From Clostridia bacterium (lineage in GTDB: Bacteria > Bacillota > Clostridia > Oscillospirales > Acutalibacteraceae): a stretch of DNA of 64,000 nucleotides. Below the pieces are notes generated by a model. The model did not search any database and was not told the origin of the DNA. It worked only from the letters and a program-made list of their open reading frames with translations. A program made the position numbers and the translations under genes. The DNA lies in NCBI GenBank assembly GCA_017410325.1, contig JAFQRA010000023.1, positions 42,337-106,336 of the forward strand. Reading direction: 5' to 3'. Below, piece by piece: positions 33,221-42,518 of this stretch (position 1 is its first letter; each line of letters opens with the position of its first letter).

Positions 33221-33925
33221 ATGGTTTTCAGAACAGCGGCTTTTGTTTTTGCGGCTCTGGCTTTTATCGGCGATTTCGTTTTTAAAAAGCTTCCGCCGCT
33301 TCGCGGTAAAAGGCTTACCGCTAAAATGATGTGCTCGGGCAGCTTTGTGCTCACGGGTGTCTGTGCCGCTGTTGCAGCGGGTATAGGACCCTACAGCGCT
33401 TTTATGCTCGGCGGCCTGCTGCTCGGCGCAGTAGGTGACTTTTTCCTCGATTACAAGGAAAAGCAGTATTTTATAACCGGAACGCTTTTCTTCGGAATGG
33501 GACACGTGCTGTACATAATAGCAATTCTCTCCCACAGCGGTGCCGATATTCTCGTTAAGCCCTATCTCGGTCAGCTTGCTTTTATTACGGCCGGTCTGGC
33601 TGTTATGAGCGTTATCGTTCTGCTGCTCAACAAGATACATTTCCGTGGCAAGTATAAGCCGGTTGCGGTTTATTCACTCGTGCTTATCGTTTCCTTCCTC
33701 GTGGCCTTCACAAGGGGTATGGTTGCGCTAACGCAGGGTGATACGGCTTACGGAATCTGCCTTGTCGTTGCAAGCTCACTGTTTATCGTTTCGGACACCT
33801 GCATTGCAATTCACGTGCTCGGCAAAGCGCCGCTTGAATTCTTCCACCGTATGACGGGTGCTCTGATTAACCCGACCTATTTCCCTGCGCAGGCCTTGTT
33901 TGCGCTGAGTATACTGTTTGTTTAA
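33221..33925 (+). CDS. YhhN-family membrane protein (lysoplasmalogenase-like)
   Basis: 234 residues with about eight helices. The family core GGLLLGAVGDFFLDYKE, GHVLYI, and the C-terminal SDTCIAIHVLGK match the YhhN/TMEM86 family, whose animal members hydrolyse the vinyl ether of lysoplasmalogens. Clostridia make plasmalogens, which makes the role plausible here. GGGGTGG precedes the ATG. Followed 14 bases later by the metallophosphoesterase gene, likely on one transcript. Confidence 0.88.
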   Translation: MVFRTAAFVFAALAFIGDFVFKKLPPLRGKRLTAKMMCSGSFVLTGVCAAVAAGIGPYSAFMLGGLLLGAVGDFFLDYKEKQYFITGTLFFGMGHVLYIIAILSHSGADILVKPYLGQLAFITAGLAVMSVIVLLLNKIHFRGKYKPVAVYSLVLIVSFLVAFTRGMVALTQGDTAYGICLVVASSLFIVSDTCIAIHVLGKAPLEFFHRMTGALINPTYFPAQALFALSILFV

Positions 33926-33939
33926 AGGAGAACTGAAAA

Positions 33940-35235
33940 ATGACCGCATTTATTTCCGCATTTATCTCTTTCGCAATTTTTGTTACAAGTCTTTTCGGCT
34001 CATTCATTACCGTCAAGACACCCGAGGATACGGGCGAATTCACCCCCGTGCTCCGCTTCTTTGCCGCAAGTGACTCGCACGTCGGTGCAATGGGCGACAC
34101 GCAAAGCCTCAGAATGCAGAAGGCTCTGAAAATGGCTTATGCAATGGCCGACAGCGATGAGGAATACAATAAGCTCGATGCTGCACTTTTTGCAGGCGAC
34201 CTTACCGACAACGGCAGAGAGGATCAGTTCCTCGGCTTTACGGTTGCGGCAAAATCCGTTCTCCGTGAGGAAACCGAGCTGCTTGCCGTAATCGCAAGGA
34301 GCCACGACAGTTCAACACTCGACAAGGGCGCACACGCTTATTTCAGCGGTGTTACGGGCGAGGACACCGATATTCACAAGGTAATCAACGGCTACCACTT
34401 TATCGGCCTTTCCGTTTCAAAAACCGAGGGTGAGCACTACAGCGAATATCAGCGTGAATGGCTTGACGAGCAGCTTGCCGCCGCAACCGCTGAGGATCCG
34501 ACGAAGCCCGTTTTCGTTTTCCAGCACGAGCATATTTCAAATACCGTTTACGGCAGCTCCGATTTCGAGGGCTGGGGTATGGACTACTTCAGAGCAGTTC
34601 TCAACAAGTATCCGCAGGTTGTAAACTTCTCGGGTCACTCGCACTATCCGCTCAACGACCCCCGTTCAATCTGGCAGGGCGAGTTTACCGCAGTCGGCAC
34701 GGGCGCACTCTACTATGCGGAGTTTACGGTTGACGACGTGCGTACCTACCACCCCGACGGCAACCACAACGTTGTAACCTTCTGGGTTGTTGAGGTTGAT
34801 GCAAATAACCGCATCCGCCTGAGAGGTATTGATATGAACGCAGGTGAGGTTATTATTGAGTATATTCTCGATAACCCTGCCGACCCTGCAAACCGTGAAT
34901 ACACCCCTGCAAAGCAGGCGGCAAAATCCGCCGCACCCGTATTTGAAGACGATGCGGATATCACGCTTAAGGTGAGAAGCGGCAAATACACCGTTGAGGT
35001 TGACGAGGCAAAGTCCTCCGACGGTATGCCGATTGTCCTTTACAGAGCCTTTGCCTATTCGGCAGACGGCACGTTGCTTGCAAAGACATGGACTATGCCC
35101 GAATATTATATTGTTGACGGCGAGGACGAAATAGTGCTTGACCTCGGCAAAATCGAGGGTGATGTAGCCAAAATTGAGGTCGTTGCCGAAACTGCCTACG
35201 GCGTGCAGTCCGCTCCAATAAGCGTAACGAAGTGA
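33940..35235 (+). CDS. Secreted metallophosphoesterase
   Basis: 431 residues. N-terminal hydrophobic stretch AFISAFISFAIFVTSLFGSFI without a basic n-region, then a calcineurin-like phosphoesterase domain: DSHVG (D-x-H), FAGDLTDNG (GD), FQHEH and SGHSHYP (GH-x-H). The usual GNHD is ARSHD here, losing the Gly-Asn although His-Asp remain. A C-terminal beta domain (about 330-431) follows. Phosphatase substrate unknown. AAAGGAG precedes the ATG. Confidence 0.85.
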   Translation: MTAFISAFISFAIFVTSLFGSFITVKTPEDTGEFTPVLRFFAASDSHVGAMGDTQSLRMQKALKMAYAMADSDEEYNKLDAALFAGDLTDNGREDQFLGFTVAAKSVLREETELLAVIARSHDSSTLDKGAHAYFSGVTGEDTDIHKVINGYHFIGLSVSKTEGEHYSEYQREWLDEQLAAATAEDPTKPVFVFQHEHISNTVYGSSDFEGWGMDYFRAVLNKYPQVVNFSGHSHYPLNDPRSIWQGEFTAVGTGALYYAEFTVDDVRTYHPDGNHNVVTFWVVEVDANNRIRLRGIDMNAGEVIIEYILDNPADPANREYTPAKQAAKSAAPVFEDDADITLKVRSGKYTVEVDEAKSSDGMPIVLYRAFAYSADGTLLAKTWTMPEYYIVDGEDEIVLDLGKIEGDVAKIEVVAETAYGVQSAPISVTK

Positions 35236-35293
35236 CATTCAGTTAAATTTCCTTTTCGGAGCTGAAAGTGTCTCCTACACGCTTTAATATGAT

Positions 35294-35330
35294 AAAAACC
35301 GCTCAGGCCGTTGGTGCTTGAGCGGTTTTT
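35294..35330. terminator. Bidirectional terminator
   Basis: AAAAACCGCTCA / TGAGCGGTTTTT stem, loop 13 bases, between the phosphoesterase (+) and the sulP gene (-). Confidence 0.9.
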
Positions 35331-35335
35331 ACTTA

Positions 35336-36973
35336 TTATGCAAGTATCTCTTTTGCTCTTTCAAGTGCGGCATCTATATGCTCGCAGAAATTCTCTTCGC
35401 CAATTTCCTCGTACATACCGGATTTTTTCAGTACGTTCATCGGCTGTTCGTTTACGTGTGACATTATGAGTGTTGAGCCGTTTTTCTTACACGTTTTAAT
35501 AATTGTTTCAAAGGTGTGTATACCCGTTGCGTCAATTGCGGGCACGCTTCTCATCCTTAAAACGAGCACCTTTTTATCGGAGCGGCGGATGGCGTCTGCA
35601 ATTTTCTGCGATACACCGAAGAAAATCGGGCCGGTGATTTCGTAAACCATAGCGCCCTCGGGGATAACCTTTAAGCGGATATGCTGGTCATCGCTGCTTT
35701 CATCAATTTCTTTCCAGCCGTATGCATCCGTAACGTCCGACATACGCTTCATAAACATTACCGTTGCAAGTATTATGCCGACTATAATTGCCACAACAAG
35801 GTCAAACACAACCGTCAGCACAAAGGTGACCAGAAGCACGAGCGTGTCGCTCTTGGGGGCGTGCTTTACGATTGAAACAAACTCACGCCACTCACTCATA
35901 TTGTAAGCAACAACGAAGAGTATAGCCGCAATTGTGGGCATCGGGATGAGCGAGGCGTAGGGCATAAGCACAACGAGTACGGCGAGCAGTACAACGGCGT
36001 GTACCATACCGGCAACAGGTGTTCTGCCGCCGTTTTTAATGTTGGCGGCCGTTCTTGCAATTGCGCCCGTTGCGGGAATACCGCCGAAAAGTGCGGAGGC
36101 AATGTTACCTGCGCCCTGTGCAACAAGCTCCATATTGGAGTTGTGTCTGCTGCCCGTCATACCGTCGGCAACGACACAGCTCAGAAGGCTTTCAACAGCC
36201 GCAAGCACGGCAATGGTAAATGCGTCGGGTAATATTGCCGAAACCGTTTCAAGCGAAAACTCGGGCAGAGTAATTTTCGGCAGGGCAGAAGAAATCGTGT
36301 AAAGGTCGCCGATTGTGTTGACGTTCATATCGAATATCTTTACAAGTGCGGCGCTGATTACGATTGCAAAGAGTGAGGGCGGAATTTTCTTGATGAATTT
36401 AGGTGTGATGATAAGCACGGCGAGCGAAACCGCACCGATTATAAAGGCTTCGTAATTAAACGTGCCTATGCACTTTATAACCTCTTCAACCTTTTCAATC
36501 GTTTCAATGGGGGAATGTGTAAAGGTGAGGCCGAGGAAATCCTTGAGCTGACCTATTACGAGAGTAATGGCAATGCCCGTGGTAAAGCCCGTGGTAATTG
36601 TGTAGGGAATAAACTTTATAAGGCTGCCGAGCTTGAAAAGGCCCATAATTATCAGCAGGATACCTGCAATTACCGTTGCAAGCACAAGCCCCGAAAAGCC
36701 GTTTTTGGCAACAACGCCCGCAACGATTGTGGCGAACGCCGCCGTCGGGCCTGCAATCTGTACGCGGCTGCCGCCGAGGAAGGAGATTACAAAGCCGGCT
36801 ACAATTGCGGTGTAAAGGCCCTGCTCGGGGTCAACGCCCGAAGCGAGTGCAAGCGCAATTGACAGGGGCAGGGCAATAATCGCAACTATTACGCCTGCTG
36901 TTAGGTCCTTGACAAGCTGCTGCTTTGAGTAGTTTTTCATACACGAAAAAAGTTTCGGTTTGAGTGTATTCAT
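35336..36973 (-). CDS. SulP-family anion transporter with STAS domain
   Basis: 545 residues. About 14 helices with SulP motifs (LPLSIALALASGVDPEQGLYTAIVAG near 36-60, SVAG-like region GTLGNVA-type stretches in middle) followed by a cytoplasmic STAS domain (about 435-545) with VLVLRMRSVPAIDATGIHTFE. Transports inorganic anions such as sulfate or bicarbonate; which one is not shown. No carbonic anhydrase or sulfate-assimilation gene adjoins. The start is MNTLKPKLFSCM at 36973. Confidence 0.9.
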   Translation of the reverse strand: MNTLKPKLFSCMKNYSKQQLVKDLTAGVIVAIIALPLSIALALASGVDPEQGLYTAIVAGFVISFLGGSRVQIAGPTAAFATIVAGVVAKNGFSGLVLATVIAGILLIIMGLFKLGSLIKFIPYTITTGFTTGIAITLVIGQLKDFLGLTFTHSPIETIEKVEEVIKCIGTFNYEAFIIGAVSLAVLIITPKFIKKIPPSLFAIVISAALVKIFDMNVNTIGDLYTISSALPKITLPEFSLETVSAILPDAFTIAVLAAVESLLSCVVADGMTGSRHNSNMELVAQGAGNIASALFGGIPATGAIARTAANIKNGGRTPVAGMVHAVVLLAVLVVLMPYASLIPMPTIAAILFVVAYNMSEWREFVSIVKHAPKSDTLVLLVTFVLTVVFDLVVAIIVGIILATVMFMKRMSDVTDAYGWKEIDESSDDQHIRLKVIPEGAMVYEITGPIFFGVSQKIADAIRRSDKKVLVLRMRSVPAIDATGIHTFETIIKTCKKNGSTLIMSHVNEQPMNVLKKSGMYEEIGEENFCEHIDAALERAKEILA

Positions 36974-37154
36974 TCGCTTTCACCTGTTTTCAAATTTTTA
37001 CAGCACCTATTATATTCCTGCTGTAATACAGTTTTCAAGGTGAAAAAACGAATAAAAACGATTTCTGCGTTTTGTAAAGATATTACAAAACAAACAGAAA
37101 ATTTATGTGTATTTTGCTGTAGGCAATTCGTAATTAATTGCAAACAAAAAAGCG

Positions 37155-37300
37155 ATGTCATTCTGGCGAATGCGAAGAATCTTAAAGCCTAAGCAAAAGA
37201 TCCTTCGGCTTCGCCTCAGGATGACACGCCATAAAGTTTTATATTAAAATCGGAGCGAAGTGACCCTTAATTTTGCGTTTTGCACTTTGCATTTTGCATT
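37155..37300. repeat. Second copy of the dispersed palindromic cluster
   Basis: An inverted repeat with ends TGTCATTCTG and CAGGATGACA (about 37156-37226; internal arms GAAGAATCTT and AAGATCCTTCGG) stands beside CGGAGCGAAGTGACCCTTAA and TTTTGCGTTTTGCACTTTGC tracts (37250-37300). These are the reverse of the 2975-3024 and 42519-42578 composites. The rest of the 325-base gap (36974-37154) shows nothing. Confidence 0.75.
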
Positions 37301-38126
37301 ATTTAAGATATCCCTTGAACGCAACATCAATTTTTGACGACACCGCTTTTGGGTGACGGTAGTCAAACAGCACGGTATGTGCGGCGCTGACCTGTGCCTC
37401 CGCCTGCTCGGAATAGCTGTTGAAGGCGGCTTCACTGTCGTAGTCCATATCCTCGCTTTGCGAATACTGGCCGGAGGCACGGATTATAACGGAGCCGTCC
37501 TCTCTGACATAGAAAACGCTGTAGGAAAGCTTGCCTACGCTTCCGTCAAGTTCATCCTTAACAATCAGCAGGCAGTCTTTGCCGTCACGCTCTGTGACAT
37601 AGCAGCTTATACCGTTGCCCGAGGAGCGTATTCCGCCGAAATCGCGGAAAATTTCGGTAACGGTGTTTTCCTGCGTGATTGTGAAAAGCTGAATTATCCT
37701 GCCCACATCCTTGCCTGTTTCCTCATCGTAAAGAGGGGTTATGACTATCATATCGGCAAGAGAGTCGTGCGTTATGTCGTAAAAAAATACGTCTGCAACC
37801 TCGGGGTTGACGGTGGCTTCAAGCACCTGCTTATAAAGCTTGAAACGGTCCTGCTGTCCCTTGAATTCGCGCTTTACGGCTTTTACCTCAAAAACGGTGG
37901 TCGGCTCGTAGGTGATATCGAGCTTTGAAGACTCCTCCTGCACCGTTGTTGCTTCTGATGCCGATTCGGTTGTGTCCGATTCTGATGTAATTTCGGTTGT
38001 CGGGGCTTGAGTTGCGGTTGCGTTTTCCACGGGCTTGCCGCTTCTGTTAAGCCATACGGTAACAAGTACGGCACCCGCAACGCAAAGCACAAGCACAACG
38101 GCAAGCACTACGGTAAGTTTTTTCAT
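37299..38126 (-). CDS. Membrane-anchored hypothetical protein
   Basis: 275 residues: N-terminal helix LTVVLAVVLVLCVAGAVLVTVW, a Thr/Ser/Glu-rich linker (about 30-75), then an alpha-beta domain containing DVFFYDITHDSLADMIVIT, an FG-GAP-like DxTxDxxxD loop that may bind calcium. Exported and anchored outside. The gene starts 2 bases after the alpha/beta hydrolase gene, so co-expressed. I do not recognise a family. Confidence 0.75.
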   Translation of the reverse strand: MKKLTVVLAVVLVLCVAGAVLVTVWLNRSGKPVENATATQAPTTEITSESDTTESASEATTVQEESSKLDITYEPTTVFEVKAVKREFKGQQDRFKLYKQVLEATVNPEVADVFFYDITHDSLADMIVITPLYDEETGKDVGRIIQLFTITQENTVTEIFRDFGGIRSSGNGISCYVTERDGKDCLLIVKDELDGSVGKLSYSVFYVREDGSVIIRASGQYSQSEDMDYDSEAAFNSYSEQAEAQVSAAHTVLFDYRHPKAVSSKIDVAFKGYLK

Positions 38127-38128
38127 AA

Positions 38129-39109
38129 TTATTCTATATCAATATACTTCTTTGCAAATTCCCAGACTTTTGCCCAATACGTATCGGGGTCTGTGTCAAC
38201 GGAAACTGCGTGGGTAGCACCCGGAATTGTGAGAATGTCTTTTTCGCCGTTGTAGCTGCCGTAAAGCTCGTGTACCATTCTGTGGGGCACGAAATCGTCT
38301 GCTTCTCCGTGAATAAAGAGCAGGGGAGTGGTGGAGCTTCTGAGCTTTTCAATCGGGGAGGCTTGCTTGAAGTCAAGGCCGATATGGCGCTTGGCAGCAA
38401 AGTTTGAGGTGTACATAAACGGCATTTGGGGCAGACCGAACATTTCTTTCATCTGTACGGTGAATTCGTCCCACACGCTCGTGTAGCCGCAGTCTTCTAC
38501 CGCACACACGACGTTTGACGGCGGATTTTCGCCGAGCGTCATCATTACCGTTGCGGCACCCATTGATTCGCCGTGAAGCATAATTTTGCAATCGGGGTTT
38601 TCGCTTATGCAGTAGTCAATCCAGCCGAGCAGGTCAATTCGGTCCATCCAGCCCATTGTGTAGGCGGTGTGGCCGTTGGTGCGTACGCCTTTTTCGTGGC
38701 CGCGCATATAGGGCATAATTATGTTGAAGCCCTTTTTATGGTACTGTCTTGCGTAACGCTCCATGCTGGCGGGGTCAGCCGTGTAGCCGTGGCAAAGGAT
38801 AACCCACTTGTCCTTTGTCTCGTTCGGGAAAAAGGTTGCGTTGCATATTTCTCCGAGGCTGTTGAGAGTTGATATGCCTTTAAAATCGGTTGTTTCGTAG
38901 AGCGTGGGCTCGGGCTCAGCCTGAATAACGGCATCACAGACGAACTGATTCTGGAATTCTTCGTTTTTAGCCATGAACTTCTGTCCGAGCTTGTTGCCCT
39001 TGTTTGTGAGCGTGGTAAACCACATAACCTCACCGGTTGCAAGCACGCCGAGACCTGCCGCGGCGGCAACAGCACCCAGACCCTTAAGCAAAACCTTTGA
39101 TTTTTTCAT
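38129..39109 (-). CDS. Alpha/beta hydrolase
   Basis: 326 residues. N-terminal helix GLGAVAAAAGLGVLATGEVMW anchors it. Hydrolase motifs are WVILCHGYTADPASM (oxyanion HG), HGESMGAAT (nucleophile Ser), HGEADDFVPH (acid Asp) and GATHAVS (His). It belongs to the BAAT/Serine aminopeptidase S33-like family; probable ester or amide hydrolysis at the outer face or membrane. Substrate not known. Upstream promoter not clear; the region 39110-39433 holds no gene I can support. Confidence 0.88.
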   Translation of the reverse strand: MKKSKVLLKGLGAVAAAAGLGVLATGEVMWFTTLTNKGNKLGQKFMAKNEEFQNQFVCDAVIQAEPEPTLYETTDFKGISTLNSLGEICNATFFPNETKDKWVILCHGYTADPASMERYARQYHKKGFNIIMPYMRGHEKGVRTNGHTAYTMGWMDRIDLLGWIDYCISENPDCKIMLHGESMGAATVMMTLGENPPSNVVCAVEDCGYTSVWDEFTVQMKEMFGLPQMPFMYTSNFAAKRHIGLDFKQASPIEKLRSSTTPLLFIHGEADDFVPHRMVHELYGSYNGEKDILTIPGATHAVSVDTDPDTYWAKVWEFAKKYIDIE

Positions 39110-39433
39110 TATAATGTCAGCTCCTTGTTAAGGAATATAAATATATATTAATCCATTTATGGTGATTAGTCAACGCGAAAAGCTGATATAATATAAAAAC
39201 TTGTGAGTTGCTGTTTACTGTGCTTAATGAACTTTACAATAATCCTGTTTTATTATAATTCAGCTTTAAGCTGTGTCTCACAACAGTAGCGGTTGCATCT
39301 CTTTTATTCGGGGGTAACCGTTTATGGCACACCTTGTATCACTTTTATTTTTATTCTCATTAAGTTGTCAACAGCCGTAATTGTTTTTTATACTGATGCA
39401 GAAAAATATTTTTAAAAACTTTTACTGTTTTAC

Positions 39434-39462
39434 TTGACATATCTGTTTTTTTTGTTTATAAT
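39434..39462 (+). promoter_or_regulatory. Promoter of tRNA-Val
   Basis: TTGACA (39434-39439), 17-base spacer, TATAAT (39457-39462), 23 bases before the tRNA. Confidence 0.88.
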
Positions 39463-39484
39463 ATCGACTGTTGCGAAAAGCTAT

Positions 39485-39560
39485 GGACGTTTAGCTCAGT
39501 TGGTAGAGCACTCGCTTGACGTGCGAGTGGTCAGCGGTTCAAGTCCGTTAACGTCCACCA
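39485..39560 (+). tRNA. tRNA-Val (GAC)
   Basis: Seventy-six bases with encoded CCA. Acceptor GGACGTT / AACGTCC; D arm TAGCTCAGTTGGTAGAGCA; anticodon arm CTCGC-TTGACGT-GCGAG gives GAC, reading Val codons GUC/GUU; T arm CAGCGGTTCAAGTCCGTT. Followed by a terminator. Confidence 0.95.
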
Positions 39561-39562
39561 AT

Positions 39563-39597
39563 AAAAAATCCGTAATCTTTAAGGTTACGGATTTTTT
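39563..39597 (+). terminator. tRNA-Val terminator
   Basis: AAAAAATCCGTAA / TTACGGATTTTTT stem. Confidence 0.88.
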
Positions 39598-39599
39598 TA

Positions 39600-39652
39600 T
39601 TGACAAAATTACAATACTGTGTTACTCTATGCATAGAACTTCGAGGTATCGA
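39600..39652 (+). promoter_or_regulatory. PadR operon promoter and likely operator
   Basis: TTGACA (39600-39605), 17-base spacer, TACTCT (39623-39628). Two small dyads follow, CTATGCATAG (39627-39636) and TCGAGGTATCGA (39641-39652), overlapping the -10 and the start region; probable PadR autoregulatory sites. Confidence 0.6.
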
Positions 39653-39681
39653 CGTTTTAATACCATTAATGAGGTGGAAAT

Positions 39682-40026
39682 ATGAATATAAAAAAAGAAC
39701 TCACAAAAGGCAGTTCGGCTTTTCTTGTTCTTTCGGTACTTGAAAACGGTGATATGTACGGCTACAGAATAATTAAAGAGATTGAAATTCGTTCTGAGTT
39801 TGTCTTTTCGTTGAAAGAGGGAACTTTGTATCCTATTCTTCATGCTTTTGAAAAAGACGGATTCGTTGAGTCCTATTGGGAAGGCAAAGAAGGAGAACGA
39901 AGAAGAAAATATTATCATCTGACTGAAAAAGGACTTAAGGCACTTGAGGAAAATAGGCGAGAATGGGAATCATATTCCAAAGCTGTTGGCAAGGTAATCG
40001 GGGGTGTTGCAAATGCAACAACATAA
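39682..40026 (+). CDS. PadR-family transcriptional regulator
   Basis: 114 residues. Short winged-helix PadR type: SAFLVLSVLENGDMYGYRIIKEIE, LKEGTLYPILHAFEKDGFVESYWE and GERRRKYYHLTEKG. Binds DNA as a dimer and usually represses its own operon. GAGGTGG precedes the ATG. Overlaps the next gene by 14 bases, the common PadR-membrane-protein pair. AT-rich compared with neighbours. Confidence 0.92.
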   Translation: MNIKKELTKGSSAFLVLSVLENGDMYGYRIIKEIEIRSEFVFSLKEGTLYPILHAFEKDGFVESYWEGKEGERRRKYYHLTEKGLKALEENRREWESYSKAVGKVIGGVANATT

Positions 40027-41515
40027 AATTGTCGAAGATTATCTCGATATGGTCATACCGAAAAAACTTCCTGACGGCAAAAAAGCTGAACTTCGTGCAG
40101 AAATAGAATGTCACATTTTTGACAGAGCCGATTATTATATGGAAATTGGCTACGATGAAGTTACTGCTTTTGAAAAGGCCGTTGAGCAAATGGGCGAAGC
40201 AGAGCCTGTCAGAGAAGCGTTAGCAGCTATTCATCAGGACAGCTCTTTGAAAGGCTTTTTGCTGTTTTTCGGTTTGTGCGGTTTAAACCTGTTATCTATA
40301 ATTGCAGGTTGGGGATATGCGTTGTTACCTGATCCGCCTTTGGAATATATGCCGGACATTTTTACGATGGTCATTTTTCTTGCAGTAGCAATCGGCATTA
40401 TTATTTATACCGTAAAGTGTTGCAGACAAAAACTATATAAACAACTGTTAGGTATAACCTGTGCCTTTGCTCTTATGGCTCTTGGGTCGTTTATCACAAG
40501 CGGTTTGTTTTATCCCATATTCAGCGGAATTGTATTAAATTTAGAGTACATATTAAGTTCTATTACGGGTGCACACGCAGACTTTTCTGACTTTGCTTCA
40601 TATTGGATAAATGTAATCTTTCTGTGGCTTTATGCATTAATCTGTTTTATTAAATTGAACAGAAGTAGCCGTTTCGAAAAGGAAAAACATTTTTTATCAA
40701 TAAAGTCAATTACACTAATGCTTTCTTTTTTGTCAATGATAATGATTGTAAATTACTTTTTTTCTTATGAAAAGTATGAATACTGGTTTGACCAATCAAA
40801 GCAAGAGTGTTATGTGGAAATGGACGAAAAACTATTTACGTCAAACATAACTGCAAAACAAAGAGCAGTATATATTTCGATAAGCAAAGATGATGACATA
40901 AAGGAAACTGAAAACTTACTTACTAAAAACGGATTTGAAAAATACAACGGGTCTTATGAAGAGTATTTAGACAATAGTTATTCATTTTCCTATGCTGTTG
41001 ATGAAAAATTAAAAGCAAGACTTAAAGAAAACATTGAGGACAATAGCTACATCTTCTATTATTATACCAATCCTATGGACGACCAAAATAAATTTGATGA
41101 TGTGATAAGTTGTATACTGGTTTCTTATAGTGAGGACGGTAAGGTAAAAAGTAAATTTTTCATTGACGATTCCAATAACGATATTAATGAATCATATCAG
41201 AGCAGAACTCACGGCGAAAAAGTTGCTGATTGGTTTTCTGAAATAGAAATAGGCTACGACAGTTTAAATTCTATGGATTTTATAAGAACAACAGGAGCGG
41301 CAATTTTTGAGGGCGAAAAATATACAAACAACGACACGCACACAATTTACGACATATATTTAAACTGTTTTTATCTGTTGGATGTGGGCTTTGTTGATAT
41401 CTTGTTTAACAGAAAACCTGAAGCTATATATGATTCTTATTGTTTTGAAATCAGAGCCGAAAACGGTATAATTACAGCTTTGAAAGATTTTGGCAAAATC
41501 ACGGATAGTGTTTGA
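40013..41515 (+). CDS. PadR-partnered membrane protein with HAAS-like N-terminal domain
   Basis: 500 residues. Residues 1-75 form an alpha-helical HAAS/permease-prefix-like domain (VEDYLDMVIPKKLPDGKKAELRAEIECHIFDR, FEKAVEQMGEAEPVREAL). About six helices follow (85-250), then a soluble, lysine- and asparagine-rich C-terminal domain without a recognised fold. ATG 40013 is used rather than a GTG 9 bases earlier. Such proteins are the usual partner of short PadR genes and probably respond to envelope stress. Function not known. Confidence 0.75.
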   Translation: MQQHKIVEDYLDMVIPKKLPDGKKAELRAEIECHIFDRADYYMEIGYDEVTAFEKAVEQMGEAEPVREALAAIHQDSSLKGFLLFFGLCGLNLLSIIAGWGYALLPDPPLEYMPDIFTMVIFLAVAIGIIIYTVKCCRQKLYKQLLGITCAFALMALGSFITSGLFYPIFSGIVLNLEYILSSITGAHADFSDFASYWINVIFLWLYALICFIKLNRSSRFEKEKHFLSIKSITLMLSFLSMIMIVNYFFSYEKYEYWFDQSKQECYVEMDEKLFTSNITAKQRAVYISISKDDDIKETENLLTKNGFEKYNGSYEEYLDNSYSFSYAVDEKLKARLKENIEDNSYIFYYYTNPMDDQNKFDDVISCILVSYSEDGKVKSKFFIDDSNNDINESYQSRTHGEKVADWFSEIEIGYDSLNSMDFIRTTGAAIFEGEKYTNNDTHTIYDIYLNCFYLLDVGFVDILFNRKPEAIYDSYCFEIRAENGIITALKDFGKITDSV

Positions 41516-41557
41516 GATTATTTATATCCAATGATTATGAAACACTCAAAGATAATT

Positions 41558-41587
41558 ACCCGAGCAGAGAAGATACTCTGTTCGGGT
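41558..41587 (+). terminator. Terminator of the PadR operon
   Basis: ACCCGAGCAGAG / CTCTGTTCGGGT stem (one G-U) followed by GATTTTATATC. The following 160 bases up to the XRE gene show no clear promoter. Confidence 0.8.
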
Positions 41588-41748
41588 GATTTTATATCAC
41601 TGTATCAATTTACACGGAATACTTGTTTTGGGGGCAGAATTTGAAGTGAATCAGCCGTTGCAACCTCAGGTTGCGCAATTTCCAACCAAAAGCGGTGGCG
41701 TGTAAAAGGGATTTGTGGTAAAATCGAAGCAGAAAAGGAGGGCTCGGT

Positions 41749-42495
41749 ATGAATTTCAGCGAAAATTTAGCTTCTTTGAGAAAGTCGAAAGGCTTATCGC
41801 AGGAGGAAATTGCCGACAGACTCGGTGTTTCCCGTCAGGCGATTTCAAAGTGGGAAAACGGCCAGGCTTTGCCCGAAACGGCAAACATAATGAAGCTTTG
41901 TGAAATACTTGAGGTTACGCCAAATGAGCTTTTGGGCTATGAGGAAGTCCGTACACAGCCGACTGCGGAAACGGTATATAACGGGGAAGCAAAAGAGAAA
42001 AAGAAAAAGTGGTATAAATCAACGCCGTTCAAGGTGTTTGTTGCCGTGCTGGGTGTCTTGATTGCAATAAATATTATAATGCTGCTTATAGTACTCGGCT
42101 TTGCGGGTGTGTTTATGATGCGAACAGATGTCAACGACAGCGTTTTTCCGAATGAAGTTGTATCGCTTGAGCCTGGCGAAACTATGACTATGGGCGGTGC
42201 TGCGGAATTTTCAGTTCAGGGCACGCAAGGCAAAAAAATCGTAATCAAGGCAGAGTATATGCCCAAAGTTTATTCAAACGGCTATGAGTACAGCTTTGTC
42301 TTTTCGGGTGACGGTATGCAGACGGTGACCGCAAAAGCGGAAACGGAAAACGGCAGATTGACGGCAACGGTTGCTTTACCGCAAATCAGCGGCGTAATTG
42401 AGGTTGAGTTTATAACCGATACGGGCTACAAAAAAGTGCCCGTAAAAATAGCGACAATTGATGGGGTAGACGAAAGCGGTGTGTCGTGGCATTGA
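41749..42495 (+). CDS. XRE-family regulator with a membrane anchor
   Basis: 248 residues. HTH_XRE at about 8-62 (LRKSKGLSQEEIADRLGVSRQAISKWENGQALPET), then a lysine-rich linker, one helix (KVFVAVLGVLIAINIIMLLIVL) and an external beta-rich C-terminal domain. It may sense the outside and transmit to DNA binding, or be a membrane-tethered repressor. AAAAGGAGGG precedes the ATG. Monocistronic. Target genes unknown. Confidence 0.88.
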   Translation: MNFSENLASLRKSKGLSQEEIADRLGVSRQAISKWENGQALPETANIMKLCEILEVTPNELLGYEEVRTQPTAETVYNGEAKEKKKKWYKSTPFKVFVAVLGVLIAINIIMLLIVLGFAGVFMMRTDVNDSVFPNEVVSLEPGETMTMGGAAEFSVQGTQGKKIVIKAEYMPKVYSNGYEYSFVFSGDGMQTVTAKAETENGRLTATVALPQISGVIEVEFITDTGYKKVPVKIATIDGVDESGVSWH

Positions 42496-42518
42496 TTACA
42501 GTTTGTCGAGGACAAACA

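Noticed and set aside
39434-39685. ORF containing GRLAQLVEHSLDVRVVSG
   Set aside because: This is the tRNA-Val gene translated by chance; the tRNA is complete and explains the sequence.
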